The translations under genes and the position numbers were made by a program. Shown piece after piece: positions 36,203 to 45,201 of a stretch of DNA of 64,000 nucleotides (position 1 is the first letter of the stretch; each line of letters starts with the position of its first letter). The stretch spans positions 1-64,000 of the forward strand of contig UQDR01000007.1 in the NCBI GenBank assembly GCA_900539835.1, read 5' to 3'. The stretch is from an uncultured Ruminococcus sp. (GTDB lineage: Bacteria; Bacillota; Clostridia; Oscillospirales; Ruminococcaceae). The notes under the pieces were generated by a model, which saw only the letters and a program-made list of their open reading frames with translations, searched no databases and was not told the DNA's origin.

Positions 36203-36802
36203 ATGGCTGACTTAACTGCTTTAAAAGATAAATTTGTATCAATTTATAAAGAACACATTACCCGCCCCGGCTCTGACCGGCTTCTTGAATATCTTCTTTC
36301 CGACAGCAGCGACTTTTTTACTGCCCCTGCTTCTACAAGATATCATGGAGCGTATGAGGGCGGACTTTGCGAGCATTCTATAAACGTATATGATTGCCTG
36401 AAAGATTATCTTGAACGTGAACGTGTAAAAGATGCATACGGCCTGGAATATTCGGATGAAACAATTGCCCTTGTCGCATTGCTTCACGATTTGTGTAAAA
36501 TAAACCTTTACCGCACCAGCTACCGCAACGCAAAAAACGAAATGGGTGTATGGGAAAAAGTACCTTACTTTGAATATCACGATACACTTCCCTATGGTCA
36601 TGGCGAAAAGTCAGTATACATAATTAGCGGTTTTATGAGGCTTACCCGAGAGGAAGCCTTTGCAATCCGATGGCATATGGGCTTTTCGGGAGAGGAAAAT
36701 AAAAATACAATAGGCACTGCCCTTGAAATGTTTCCGCTCGCCCTCGCCGCACATATAGCCGATATGGAAGCCACCTTCCTTATGGAAGGCGGAAAATCGT
36801 GA
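36203..36802 (+). CDS. HD-domain hydrolase of unknown substrate
   Basis: 199 residues with an HD-type metal site: YHGAYEGGLCEHSINVYD, the HD doublet in ALLHDLCKINLY and the later RWHMGFSG. It resembles HD proteins annotated as phage-related or nucleotide hydrolases. No phage genes are near. The start at 36203 has GGAGG 5 nt upstream; the ATG 12 nt earlier overlaps that site. It lies divergently from infC and is followed by the YaiI gene. Confidence 0.8.
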   Translation: MADLTALKDKFVSIYKEHITRPGSDRLLEYLLSDSSDFFTAPASTRYHGAYEGGLCEHSINVYDCLKDYLERERVKDAYGLEYSDETIALVALLHDLCKINLYRTSYRNAKNEMGVWEKVPYFEYHDTLPYGHGEKSVYIISGFMRLTREEAFAIRWHMGFSGEENKNTIGTALEMFPLALAAHIADMEATFLMEGGKS

Positions 36803-36892
36803 CGTCCTACAGTCATCCGTAATAGAATTTCAAGCAGAACGGACGATCACATATTTCCACTGCAATCAATTGTTCATTGGAGAAAAGGTTTT

Positions 36893-37321
36893 ATGAAAGT
36901 ATTTATAGATGCCGACGGCTGTCCTGTTATTTCAATTACGATAAATATATGCAAAAAATATAATATCCCGGTAACCATAGTATGCGATACATCACATGAG
37001 TTTAACGACGGATATTCAGAAGTAATAACCGTCAGCAAAGGTGCAGACAGCGCCGATTTTAAAATTGTATCCTTAGCATGTGAAAATAATATTGTAATTA
37101 CACAGGATTATGGACTTGCCGCCATGTGTCTTGCTAAAAAATGCAGAGTCCTCAGCCAGGATGGAATGACCTATAGTGATTTGAATATCGACTCCCTGCT
37201 GATGTCACGCCATACCGCAAAGAAAATACGAAATTCAGGCGGCAGACTCAAGGGTAATCCAAAACGTACAAAACAGCAGGACATTGATTTTCAAAATGCC
37301 CTGCTGCAATTATTAGCGTAA
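36893..37321 (+). CDS. YaiI/YqxD family protein (UPF0178)
   Basis: 142 residues with the family hallmarks: N-terminal FIDADGCPV, central GADSADF, VITQDYGLA and the C-terminal RLKGNPKRT. The family has a PIN-like nuclease fold and no firm function. AAAGG lies 4 nt before the ATG. Its last 9 bp overlap the convergent glycosyltransferase gene. Confidence 0.93.
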   Translation: MKVFIDADGCPVISITINICKKYNIPVTIVCDTSHEFNDGYSEVITVSKGADSADFKIVSLACENNIVITQDYGLAAMCLAKKCRVLSQDGMTYSDLNIDSLLMSRHTAKKIRNSGGRLKGNPKRTKQQDIDFQNALLQLLA

Positions 37322-38518
37322 AGATAAAGCTTTACGCTTTATTTTTTTCTCCTTTTTCAAACTCCGCTCAATTTCCTGCGCTTTTATCTGCTCATATAAA
37401 GTTTTAAAATATGTTGCTAATACGAAAGTCACTAAAAGCACTGAAAAATTAAAATCCATTGCGTCCTTGCCGAAAAGATTATGTGCCTCCGCCTGGAATA
37501 AACAGAATTCCATAATAATAAGTGTCCATATGCGTCTTGGCTGAATAACAGCAAATATAACAGAAACCACAGTCGCAAGATAATAATATCTCTCATGCAT
37601 GTGCGGCAGCACAAAAGGAACAAGAAGAGTGAATAATGCACTTAATGTTATAATTATATTGTCATTTAACTCAAATTTTGACCTGTATATCCAGAATAAC
37701 GCAATCAATACAACTCCGCCGGCAAACATAACTCCGGCCGCCGCCAGTTCTTTTGAACGAACATCAAAAAGCAAACCCCATGCGTTTTGAATGTACATGT
37801 TTAAAAGGCTGTATTGCTTTGACTGCCTGAAATATACGGTCAGCAGCTCAAAGAAATTTCCGCCCGTAATAAGCGCAGGAATGATAGTAATTATGTATAC
37901 CGCAGGAAATGCCAACGCCGTTCTGAAACGAAGCTTTCCCTTTAAGTATAAAATTAAGAGCACCGGTGCAAAGAATATCGCCTGAATCTTAAAAACAAAT
38001 GAAATGCTGAAGCAAATAATAGCTCCCCAGTCCCTGCCCTTCAAAATGCAGAGTATTGATGCCGCAATGAACAGAGTGAAAATCCCGTCGCATTGTGCCC
38101 ATGCCGCAGAATTCAAAATCCCCGACGGCAGAAAAAATACAACGCCATATGCCACAATACTCCTGTTTTCACTTCCTGTAACATGATATACTATCTTGTA
38201 TACAATAACAGCAAGAACCACATCTGCAATGCATGAAACAAGCTTTATTGCCGCTAAAGGCTCAAGAGGCAAATATGTCAGAAATGCCATTATGTAATAA
38301 TATGTCGGCATGTAATCTCCAATATCCATACCAATTGCCGCAAATCCGCCGTTGTCCGCAAGCTGATTATACCAAGGCAGTAAAAACTGATGATAATCCC
38401 CCGATTCTATGGGGAAAAGATACTTTCTCGCAAACAAGCCTATAATCGTCAAAACCGCTAAAAATATCAAATTCTCAATTTGTTTCTGACCAAATTTCCT
38501 TTTATCTGAAAAAATCAT
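37313..38518 (-). CDS. Gpi18-like polytopic glycosyltransferase
   Basis: 401-residue integral membrane protein with about ten hydrophobic segments. It has the GT-C features of Gpi18/PIG-V-like mannosyltransferases: an acidic SGDYHQFLLPWY loop after the first helix, a second loop WAQCDGIF and a late MHERYYY motif. Such enzymes use a lipid-linked sugar at the outer membrane face. The acceptor is unknown. The start at 38518 has AAGGGGG about 6 nt upstream. The C-terminus ends in a Lys-rich tail. Confidence 0.8.
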   Translation of the reverse strand: MIFSDKRKFGQKQIENLIFLAVLTIIGLFARKYLFPIESGDYHQFLLPWYNQLADNGGFAAIGMDIGDYMPTYYYIMAFLTYLPLEPLAAIKLVSCIADVVLAVIVYKIVYHVTGSENRSIVAYGVVFFLPSGILNSAAWAQCDGIFTLFIAASILCILKGRDWGAIICFSISFVFKIQAIFFAPVLLILYLKGKLRFRTALAFPAVYIITIIPALITGGNFFELLTVYFRQSKQYSLLNMYIQNAWGLLFDVRSKELAAAGVMFAGGVVLIALFWIYRSKFELNDNIIITLSALFTLLVPFVLPHMHERYYYLATVVSVIFAVIQPRRIWTLIIMEFCLFQAEAHNLFGKDAMDFNFSVLLVTFVLATYFKTLYEQIKAQEIERSLKKEKKIKRKALSLR

Positions 38519-38604
38519 AAAATACCCCCTTTTCATGTAACAAATTAATTATACATTGCAGTCAATATAATGTCAAGAATTCGACTTTAAAAAACTTTTT
38601 CCGC

Positions 38605-38633
38605 TTGCACATATGTGAAAAACATGATATAAT
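38605..38633 (+). promoter_or_regulatory. Promoter of metA
   Basis: TTGCAC (38605-38610), 17-bp spacer, TATAAT (38628-38633). It gives a leader of only about 25 nt, so no riboswitch fits between promoter and start. Confidence 0.75.
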
Positions 38634-38665
38634 ATATCTTAACGTAAAATAAGGTGGGAAAATCA

Positions 38666-39586
38666 ATGCCAATTAAAATACCTGATAATCTTCCTGCGTT
38701 TTCAACGCTGGAAGCTGAAAATATATTTGTAATACCCGATGACCGAGCCATTCATCAGGATATCCGTGCTCTGAAAATCGCAATCTTAAATCTTATGCCC
38801 AATAAAATAATAACCGAAACTCAGCTTCTGAGACTTCTGAGTAATACTCCGCTTCATGTGGAAATCGACCTTATCCAAATGGAAAGCCATGTTTCTAAAA
38901 ACACTTCTCAGGAGCATATGTTTAAGTTTTATAAAAATTTTGAAGAAGTCAGAGATAATCTCTATGACGGATTGATAATCACAGGCGCTCCCGTTGAGCA
39001 AATGGATTTTGAAAATGTGGACTATTGGGATGAAATATGCAATGTCTTTGAGTGGTCAAAAACCAATGTTTTTTCCACCATACATATTTGCTGGGGCGCA
39101 CAGGCAGGACTTCATTACCATTATGGTATTCCTAAATACCAATTAACGCAAAAAATGTTCGGCGTATATAAACACCATATAGACTATCCGGAAAGCCTTA
39201 TTTTAAAAGGCTTCGGAGATGTTTTCCATTGTCCCCATTCACGTCATACCGAAATAAAGCGTGAGGATATTGAAAAAGTTTCAGATCTTATTATACTTGC
39301 CGAGTCAAATGAAGCAGGAGTTCATCTTATTTCCGATAAAGCCGAAAGAAACTTCTACCTTGCCGGACATTGGGAATATGACCGTGAAACATTGAGCAAC
39401 GAGTATTTTCGTGACGTGGAAAAAGGCTTGAATATTGCAATGCCCGAAAACTATTTCCCGGGAAACGATCCAAAAAATTCTCCGTTGTTTAATTGGGGCT
39501 GTTCCGCAAATCTGTTTTATGCTAACTGGCTAAACTATTGCGTATATCAGCGTACTCCGTTTGATTTAAACGAACTTAGAAAATAG
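38666..39586 (+). CDS. metA: Homoserine O-acetyltransferase (MetA fold)
   Basis: 306 residues. It acylates homoserine as the entry to methionine synthesis. The catalytic residues fall exactly at the family positions: Cys142 (HICWGAQ), His235 and Glu237 (GHWEYD). Residue 111 is Glu (APVEQM). In this family Glu111 favours acetyl-CoA and Gly111 favours succinyl-CoA, so O-acetylhomoserine is the expected product. The start at 38666 has GGTGGG 7 nt upstream. A short leader with no SAM riboswitch precedes it. Confidence 0.93.
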   Translation: MPIKIPDNLPAFSTLEAENIFVIPDDRAIHQDIRALKIAILNLMPNKIITETQLLRLLSNTPLHVEIDLIQMESHVSKNTSQEHMFKFYKNFEEVRDNLYDGLIITGAPVEQMDFENVDYWDEICNVFEWSKTNVFSTIHICWGAQAGLHYHYGIPKYQLTQKMFGVYKHHIDYPESLILKGFGDVFHCPHSRHTEIKREDIEKVSDLIILAESNEAGVHLISDKAERNFYLAGHWEYDRETLSNEYFRDVEKGLNIAMPENYFPGNDPKNSPLFNWGCSANLFYANWLNYCVYQRTPFDLNELRK

Positions 39587-39634
39587 GACTATATTGTGTA
39601 ATCCAAATAAAAAGTAACGAAATGCAGGTAATTT

Positions 39635-40600
39635 ATGAAATTATCAAAATTAACACTTGTTTTGTCCGCTTTGACAGCCTGTTCATTATTCATATCCTGT
39701 GAGAACAGCTCCAAAACCCCTGCCCTGACAAAAAACGAATCAAGAACAGATCAGTCATCGGTTTATACTGATTATCTCGCTGCACACAGTCCTGACAAAG
39801 CTCTTAACAGTTCTTCACTTAATAATGCAGTCACTAAAAACAATAACAGCCTTCAGCTGGAAGATTACTACGAAAAAATGCAGTCAATCATAGATTCCTA
39901 TCCTTTTGACTGTTCAGTAATCGTTCATTCTATAGATAAGGGAGATATTTTTACCTATAACACAAAAGAAAAAATGTATGCCGCAAGCACAATAAAGCTT
40001 GCTTACGCATACTTTTGCTGCACACAAATTGAAAACGGCGTTCATTCTCTTGATGAAGCCATGATATATTCTCCCGAGGTTTACAGCGACGGTTCCGGTG
40101 AAATTCAATATATGCCCTACGGTACTCAGCTCTCTGTAAAACAGCTTTTGGAATACACAATGAAATACTCCGATAATGTGGGCTATAATATGCTCATAAG
40201 ACTGTTCGGCACCGACGGATTTAACCGAATGATGCATGACTGGGGCTATGATATAAATATTACCTACCAGGATGGATACGACAGCGTAACCGCCGAAATG
40301 CTGAAAGACTTCATGCTTAAATTATTAAGTAAGAAATCTGACGGCGAAAGCTGGAAAATCGTTTGGAATGCTCTTAATAATTCCACCGATAGTATAATAA
40401 GAGAGGAAATAAACAGCGCCGGTGATATAGCCGTTAAATATGGCACAGTTGAATTCATTTATCATGAGGTCTGTTATATAGCCTCTGATTCACCGTATAT
40501 ATTGGTTGTGATGACCATAACCGATAAAGTCGATGAGGGGGACGAAAAGCTATTTAAAAGCATTGCAAATTGTGCAAATGAAATGGCTGCCTTAAGTTAA
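39635..40600 (+). CDS. Lipoprotein serine hydrolase of the class A beta-lactamase fold
   Basis: 321 residues. The N-terminus has a lipoprotein-like signal (Cys22 in FISC, or Cys16 in LTAC). The catalytic set is STIK (Ser118, Lys121), SDN (179-181) and KYG (268-270) in place of the usual KTG. This places it with class A beta-lactamases and D,D-peptidase-like enzymes. The altered third box makes true beta-lactamase activity uncertain; a cell-wall or substrate-specific hydrolase is as likely. It follows metA by 48 bp. Confidence 0.83.
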   Translation: MKLSKLTLVLSALTACSLFISCENSSKTPALTKNESRTDQSSVYTDYLAAHSPDKALNSSSLNNAVTKNNNSLQLEDYYEKMQSIIDSYPFDCSVIVHSIDKGDIFTYNTKEKMYAASTIKLAYAYFCCTQIENGVHSLDEAMIYSPEVYSDGSGEIQYMPYGTQLSVKQLLEYTMKYSDNVGYNMLIRLFGTDGFNRMMHDWGYDINITYQDGYDSVTAEMLKDFMLKLLSKKSDGESWKIVWNALNNSTDSIIREEINSAGDIAVKYGTVEFIYHEVCYIASDSPYILVVMTITDKVDEGDEKLFKSIANCANEMAALS

Positions 40601-40640
40601 AAATCAAAATAGCTCACATCATTAACAATCATAAAAAATT

Positions 40641-40674
40641 ATGCACACTCACCAAAATGAGTGTGCATTTTTTG
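40641..40674 (+). terminator. Terminator of the serine hydrolase gene
   Basis: ATGCACACTCA (40641-40651) pairs with TGAGTGTGCAT (40658-40668), followed by TTTTTTG. Confidence 0.9.
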
Positions 40675-40712
40675 TGCATTGATACAAACTTGATTTCATA
40701 TTTCGTTCATAG

Positions 40713-40853
40713 TTGCACGTTTGCGTGCAAAAAAGCCTTAAATGAGGCTATAAGTGAAGGGGTGCTCGGCCGCACAGGCCAATTCACGATATCAGTTCGT
40801 GAAAAATTAAGGTTTTGCCCCCGCTGTGGTAAGTTTGCGAAATAAACGTAGGG
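40713..40853. repeat. Cluster of short palindromes
   Basis: Between the terminator and the tandem repeats lie perfect hairpins TTGCACG/CGTGCAA (40713-40730), AGCCT/AGGCT (40734-40749) and TTCACGA/TCGTGAA (about 40783-40802). No gene is supported. The composition is richer in GC than neighbouring spacers. Confidence 0.55.
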
Positions 40854-40984
40854 GCGCAACTCAGCGCAGTAGGGGGCGCAACTCAGCGTAGCTGAGTTTG
40901 TCCTCGACAGCCCGCAACTCAGCGTAGCTGAGTTTGTCCTCGACAGCCCGCCACTCAGCGTAGCTGAATTTGCCCTCGACGTCC
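40854..40984. repeat. 36-bp tandem repeats with internal hairpins
   Basis: Three contiguous copies of 36 bp (40877-40912, 40913-40948, 40949-40984), preceded by a partial copy (40854-40874). Copies one and two are identical and copy three has four changes. Each copy contains the perfect palindrome AACTCAGC-GTA-GCTGAGTT (interrupted by changes in copy three). There are no spacers, so it is not a CRISPR array. On the minus strand the period gives a 12-residue repeating frame, but no ribosome binding site supports translation. Confidence 0.85.
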
Positions 40985-41043
40985 CAGTCTTAGCGCAGAC
41001 TCCGCAATTCACGCACTCATGTAATCACGCATGGCAAGTTACA

Positions 41044-41072
41044 TAAAAAACAAGGACGACCTGCGGCCGCCC
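41044..41072 (-). terminator. Terminator of tig-clpP-clpX
   Basis: GGACGACC (41054-41061) pairs with GGCCGCCC (41065-41072) using G-U pairs. On the minus strand it is followed by TTGTTTTTTATG. Confidence 0.75.
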
Positions 41073-41087
41073 CATTATGCATAATAT

Positions 41088-42368
41088 TTAAGCTCCTTTT
41101 CTCGGAGAATCCTTGGCTTTAGAAACCTCAGGCTCTGTTTTTCCAAGAATGCAGTCTGATGTAATTGTGATTCTAACAATCTCATCATCCGACGGACATT
41201 CAAACATAAGCTTCGTAAGAGCCTTTTCAACAACCGCCCTTAAACCTCTTGCGCCCGTTTTTTGTGCAATCGTCATTTTCGCAATCTCTCTTTTTGCGTC
41301 GTCAGTAACCTCTAATTCAATTCCGTCAAGCTTAAACAGCTTTGTATATTGTTTCAGCAATGAATTTTTCGGTTCTGTCAGAATTCTGCAAAGTGCATCC
41401 TCATCCAGCTCTTCAAGAACTGTAATAACCGGAAGTCTGCCCACAAGCTCCGGCACAAGCCCGAACTTAACCAAATCATGCGGACATACTTTTTTCATAA
41501 CGTTGCTGTCCGATCTTTTGTCCTTGATGTTTCCGCCAAAGCCAAGAGAAGAAGAATCCGTTCTCTTTTTAATAACAGCTTCAAGACCTTCAAAAGCGCC
41601 GCCGCAAATAAACAGAATATTTTTGGTGTCAATTTGAATAAATTCCTGATGCGGATGCTTTCTGCCACCCTGAGGAGGAACATTTGAAACTGTACCCTCA
41701 ATGATTTTCAAAAGTGCCTGCTGAACTCCTTCGCCGCTTACATCTCGTGTAATTGAGGTGTTCTCGCTTTTTCTTGCGATTTTGTCAATTTCATCAATAT
41801 ATATGATACCTTTTGAAGCGGCTTCCAGATCATAATCAGCAGCCTGAATCAGCCTTGTGAGCACGTTTTCAACGTCATCGCCCACATATCCCGCTTCCGT
41901 CAAAGTTGTGGCATCAGCAATGGCAAAAGGTACATTCAAAAGCTTTGCCAAAGTCTGTGCAAGAAGCGTTTTTCCCGTACCGGTTGGACCTAAGAGCAAA
42001 ACATTGCTCTTTTGAATTTCAACATCATCTTCATCAGCATCTTTAAGCGACATAATTCGTTTGTAATGGTTATATACCGCAACAGCCAGCGCAATTTTAG
42101 CTTCATCCTGTCCAATGACATATTCATCAAGAACTGCTTTGATTTCTGCCGGTTTTTTAAGGGTAATTTCACCGTTTACAATTACCTTGTCTTTCTTTAT
42201 GCGTGAAAAAGCCTTTGCCCCGGGTCCGCCCGACTGTTCCTCCAATATATCATAACAGAACATAACGCATTCATCACAAATATGAGTATCCCCGGCAGAA
42301 AACATATTTTTGACCTTGTTTTCTGACTTTCCGCAGAAATTACACCTCTTCATTGTTTCATTAGTCAT
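41088..42368 (-). CDS. clpX: ATP-dependent protease ATP-binding subunit ClpX
   Basis: 426 residues. ClpX unfolds substrates and feeds them to ClpP. The N-terminal zinc finger is CNFCGKS...CDECVMFC (about 9-37). Walker A is GPTGTGKTLLAQ and Walker B IIYIDEIDKIA, with the pore loop GYVGDD. It is 12 bp after clpP in the usual order tig-clpP-clpX. Confidence 0.98.
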   Translation of the reverse strand: MTNETMKRCNFCGKSENKVKNMFSAGDTHICDECVMFCYDILEEQSGGPGAKAFSRIKKDKVIVNGEITLKKPAEIKAVLDEYVIGQDEAKIALAVAVYNHYKRIMSLKDADEDDVEIQKSNVLLLGPTGTGKTLLAQTLAKLLNVPFAIADATTLTEAGYVGDDVENVLTRLIQAADYDLEAASKGIIYIDEIDKIARKSENTSITRDVSGEGVQQALLKIIEGTVSNVPPQGGRKHPHQEFIQIDTKNILFICGGAFEGLEAVIKKRTDSSSLGFGGNIKDKRSDSNVMKKVCPHDLVKFGLVPELVGRLPVITVLEELDEDALCRILTEPKNSLLKQYTKLFKLDGIELEVTDDAKREIAKMTIAQKTGARGLRAVVEKALTKLMFECPSDDEIVRITITSDCILGKTEPEVSKAKDSPRKGA

Positions 42369-42380
42369 CTTTAATCAATC

Positions 42381-42968
42381 CTATCTGTTTGTGATAACCT
42401 TGTCTATAAGACCGTAATCAAGCGCCTGCTGCGCCGACATGAAATTATCTCTTTCAGTATCCATCGCAATCTGCTCAATGGATTTACCGGTGTTCTGAGC
42501 AAGAATTCCGTTAAGCTTTTCTCTTGTTCTTACCAAGTGATCAGAATGAATTTTTATATCTGTGCACTGACCTGAAAGACCGCCTGAAATAAGCGGCTGG
42601 TGAATCATTATCTCGCTGTTAGGAAGAGAATATCTCTTGCCCTTTGCACCGCTTGAAAGCAGGAATGAACCCATTGATGCAGCCATACCTATACAAATTG
42701 TTGAAACGTCACACTTGATATACTGCATTGTATCATAAATAGCCATACCTGCGGTGATAACTCCGCCTGGGCTGTTTATATAAAGATCAATATCCTTTTC
42801 AGGATCCTGTCCTTCAAGATAAAGGAGCTGTGCGATTACAACGCTTGCTGTTGCGTCGTCAATCTGGTCACACAACATAATTATTCTGTCATTAAGAAGC
42901 CTTGAATATATGTCATAGCTTCTTTCGCCTCTGCTTGTTTGTTCTACTACATAAGGAACCAATGCCAT
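42381..42968 (-). CDS. clpP: ATP-dependent Clp protease proteolytic subunit
   Basis: 195 residues. Serine protease of the ClpXP complex. The catalytic Ser is in GMAASMGSFLL and the His in MIHQPL, with the later Asp in the TERDN stretch. AGGAGG precedes the ATG. A stable hairpin separates it from tig. Confidence 0.98.
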   Translation of the reverse strand: MALVPYVVEQTSRGERSYDIYSRLLNDRIIMLCDQIDDATASVVIAQLLYLEGQDPEKDIDLYINSPGGVITAGMAIYDTMQYIKCDVSTICIGMAASMGSFLLSSGAKGKRYSLPNSEIMIHQPLISGGLSGQCTDIKIHSDHLVRTREKLNGILAQNTGKSIEQIAMDTERDNFMSAQQALDYGLIDKVITNR

Positions 42969-42993
42969 AGTTATCTCCTCCTGTTAATACACT

Positions 42994-43023
42994 TTTCGCT
43001 CGCTATGTTACCAGCGAGCGAAA
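42994..43023. other. Hairpin in the tig-clpP intergenic region
   Basis: A 10-bp perfect stem TTTCGCTCGC/GCGAGCGAAA with a 10-nt loop. Neither strand has a T-tract right after it, so it looks like an mRNA processing or 3'-protection hairpin and not a terminator. Confidence 0.65.
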
Positions 43024-43042
43024 TCGACACAATATTACAAAA

Positions 43043-44323
43043 TTACTTAATCACTGCGGAATCCTTAATGAGGTCAACAGCCTTTCCGACAGCAATATCT
43101 TTCTTAAGGTCCTCTGCTCTGATATAAACCTTGATCTGCTCAACTGGCATCTTATACTGCTCAGCAAGCTTATCAAACTCTGCATTGCACTCTTCCTCAG
43201 AAACCTCAATGTTTTCAAGCTGTGCAACCTTTTCAAGAGCAAGACGCAGTTTAACCTGTTTTTCAGCCTGTTCGCCGTACATTTTTCTAAGAGATTCCAT
43301 TGTCTGACCTGAATACTGGAGATAAAGTTCAAGTGAAATACCCTGAGGTGCAAGTCTTTGTTCAAGCTCGCTTACCATTTCATTTACACGGTTGTCGAAC
43401 ATTACCTGAGGTATCTCAGCCTTAAGGTTAGCGATTACAGTATCAAAAAGCTTTTCTTCAACGATAGCGTCAGCTTCCTTTTCAGCAGCCTCTTCAAGCT
43501 TCTTCTTAACATCAGCTTTAAATTCGTCAACAGTATCAAATTCAGTTGAATCCTTGATCATTTCATCATCAAGCTCAGGAAGCTCTTTCTTAGAAATGCT
43601 CTTGAGGTTGATCTTGAATACAACAGGAGCGCCTGCAAGCTCTTTTGCCTGATAATCCTCTGGGAAAGTTACGTTGATGTCAAACTGCTCACCTGCGTTA
43701 TGACCAACAACAGCTTCTTCAAATCCTGGGATAAACTGTCCGCTTCCCAATGAAAGTGTAAAGTCCTCAGCCTTTCCGCCTTCAAAAGCAACATCATCCT
43801 TAAATCCCTCAAAGTCAATAAGAACGTCGTCGCCCATTTCAGCAGCTCTGTCGTCAACAGTTACAATTCTCATGTTCTTTTCTCTGAGCTTATCAGCTTC
43901 TTTTGCAACATCCTCGTCAGTAACAGCCTTGACAGTTTTTTCAACTTCTATACCCTTATAGCCGTCAATTTCAACTTCCGGCTTTGTAATGCAGGTAACT
44001 TTGATTTCAACGCCCTTAGCCTTATCAACTGAAGTAACCTCAGCCTCAGGTCTTGCAACAAGTTCAAGTCCTGATTCAGCAATAACGCTGTCCACTTCAG
44101 GACCATAAAGGAGATTTACGGCGTCCTCAAAGAAAACATTTTCGCCGTATTCCTTTTCAATAAGCTTACGTGGAGCTTTACCCTTACGGAATCCACGAAT
44201 CTGAATATTTTTCTTAGCCTTCTGATATGCTTTTTCGATAGCTTCTTCAAAAGCTTCAGGTGAAATTTCTATTTCCAGTTCAACCTTATTTGTTTCAACT
44301 TTGTTTGTAGATTTTAAACTCAT
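43043..44323 (-). CDS. tig: Trigger factor
   Basis: 426 residues. Ribosome-bound chaperone. The N-terminal ribosome-binding signature GFRKGKAPRK is at about residues 43-52, the FKBP-type domain at about 155-245 (DDVLIDFEGF) and the helical C-terminal domain follows. It is the first gene of the tig-clpP-clpX unit and has GGAGG before the ATG. Confidence 0.97.
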   Translation of the reverse strand: MSLKSTNKVETNKVELEIEISPEAFEEAIEKAYQKAKKNIQIRGFRKGKAPRKLIEKEYGENVFFEDAVNLLYGPEVDSVIAESGLELVARPEAEVTSVDKAKGVEIKVTCITKPEVEIDGYKGIEVEKTVKAVTDEDVAKEADKLREKNMRIVTVDDRAAEMGDDVLIDFEGFKDDVAFEGGKAEDFTLSLGSGQFIPGFEEAVVGHNAGEQFDINVTFPEDYQAKELAGAPVVFKINLKSISKKELPELDDEMIKDSTEFDTVDEFKADVKKKLEEAAEKEADAIVEEKLFDTVIANLKAEIPQVMFDNRVNEMVSELEQRLAPQGISLELYLQYSGQTMESLRKMYGEQAEKQVKLRLALEKVAQLENIEVSEEECNAEFDKLAEQYKMPVEQIKVYIRAEDLKKDIAVGKAVDLIKDSAVIK

Positions 44324-44357
44324 TTTACTTTCCTCCGTTAATATAAGTATCTTTTAC

Positions 44358-44386
44358 ATTATAGCATACATTAAATTTTATTTCCA
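44358..44386 (-). promoter_or_regulatory. Promoter of tig
   Basis: Minus-strand TGGAAA (44381-44386), 17-bp spacer, TATAAT (44358-44363). The -35 is weak (4 of 6). Confidence 0.6.
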
Positions 44387-44394
44387 GTGATTTT

Positions 44395-45105
44395 TTATAA
44401 ATTGTCATATTGCACAATTTTAGTGATATTCATTGGGTCAAATTGCAAAAAATCGCTTGCAACTAGGCGATAATTTATACCGTCACGACAGCCGTTTATT
44501 GCATAATCAGCGCCGCTTCCGTGAATATGTCCATAAAAGCACCATTTGATATTATATTTATGGAGCACCTCAAGCATATCATAGTTACAGCTTGTGCCGT
44601 ATACTGGAGGATAATGCAAAAACACCACGGGCTTCAGCCCTGCTTTCAAAGCTGACTCTATGGACATACTGAGTCTTCCGGCTTCTCTGGCAAGAACCTT
44701 TTTATCAGCAGGCTCAGAGGTTTCATTTATCCAGCCTCTTGTTCCGCATATTCCTATTCCCTCATACTCATAATGATTATTATGAAGTATATTAAGCGTT
44801 GTAAATCCGTTATCTGCAAAAAACTTTTCCATTTTATTTTTAGTATTCCACCAATAATCATGGTTTCCTTTTAAAATAATTTTTTTGCCGTTAAGGTTAT
44901 TGATGAACTTAAAATCCTCATAGGATTTTTCAAGTCCCATTGCCCATGAGATATCTCCGGGAATAACAATTGTATCGTCAGGCATAATTTTATTCTGCCA
45001 ATTATATTCAATTTTATTTACATAGTCCTTCCAGCCCCCGAAAATATCCATCGGCTTATCAACTGAAAGAGACAAATGAAGATCTGCCATTACAAACAGC
45101 GCCAA
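44395..45105 (-). CDS. Calcineurin-like metallophosphoesterase
   Basis: 236 residues with the full metallophosphoesterase set: MADLHLS, IPGDISW, KGNHDYWW, LHYPP and YGHIHG. The substrate is unknown. The start is TTG at 45105 with GGAGG upstream. Its 3' end lies 72 nt from the tig start and it ends over the tig promoter region. Confidence 0.88.
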   Translation of the reverse strand: MALFVMADLHLSLSVDKPMDIFGGWKDYVNKIEYNWQNKIMPDDTIVIPGDISWAMGLEKSYEDFKFINNLNGKKIILKGNHDYWWNTKNKMEKFFADNGFTTLNILHNNHYEYEGIGICGTRGWINETSEPADKKVLAREAGRLSMSIESALKAGLKPVVFLHYPPVYGTSCNYDMLEVLHKYNIKWCFYGHIHGSGADYAINGCRDGINYRLVASDFLQFDPMNITKIVQYDNL

Positions 45106-45201
45106 TATTCCACCTCCTGTCGGCTAAAATTCCCATAATAAATCGCAATTATATTCACATAATAAAAATGCAACTACTGTTGCGGAAGGAGTGATTATAT
45201 C

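Noticed and set aside
38537..38665. SAM riboswitch before metA
   Set aside because: The promoter is about 30 nt from the start codon, which leaves no room for an S-box or other methionine riboswitch.
40877..40984. Possible CRISPR array
   Set aside because: The repeats are directly adjacent with no unique spacers, there are only three copies, and no cas genes are near.
40707..41012. 101-residue minus-strand frame with a repeating GLSRTNSATLSC unit
   Set aside because: It is produced by the 36-bp palindromic repeats, whose period is a multiple of three. No ribosome binding site or promoter supports it.
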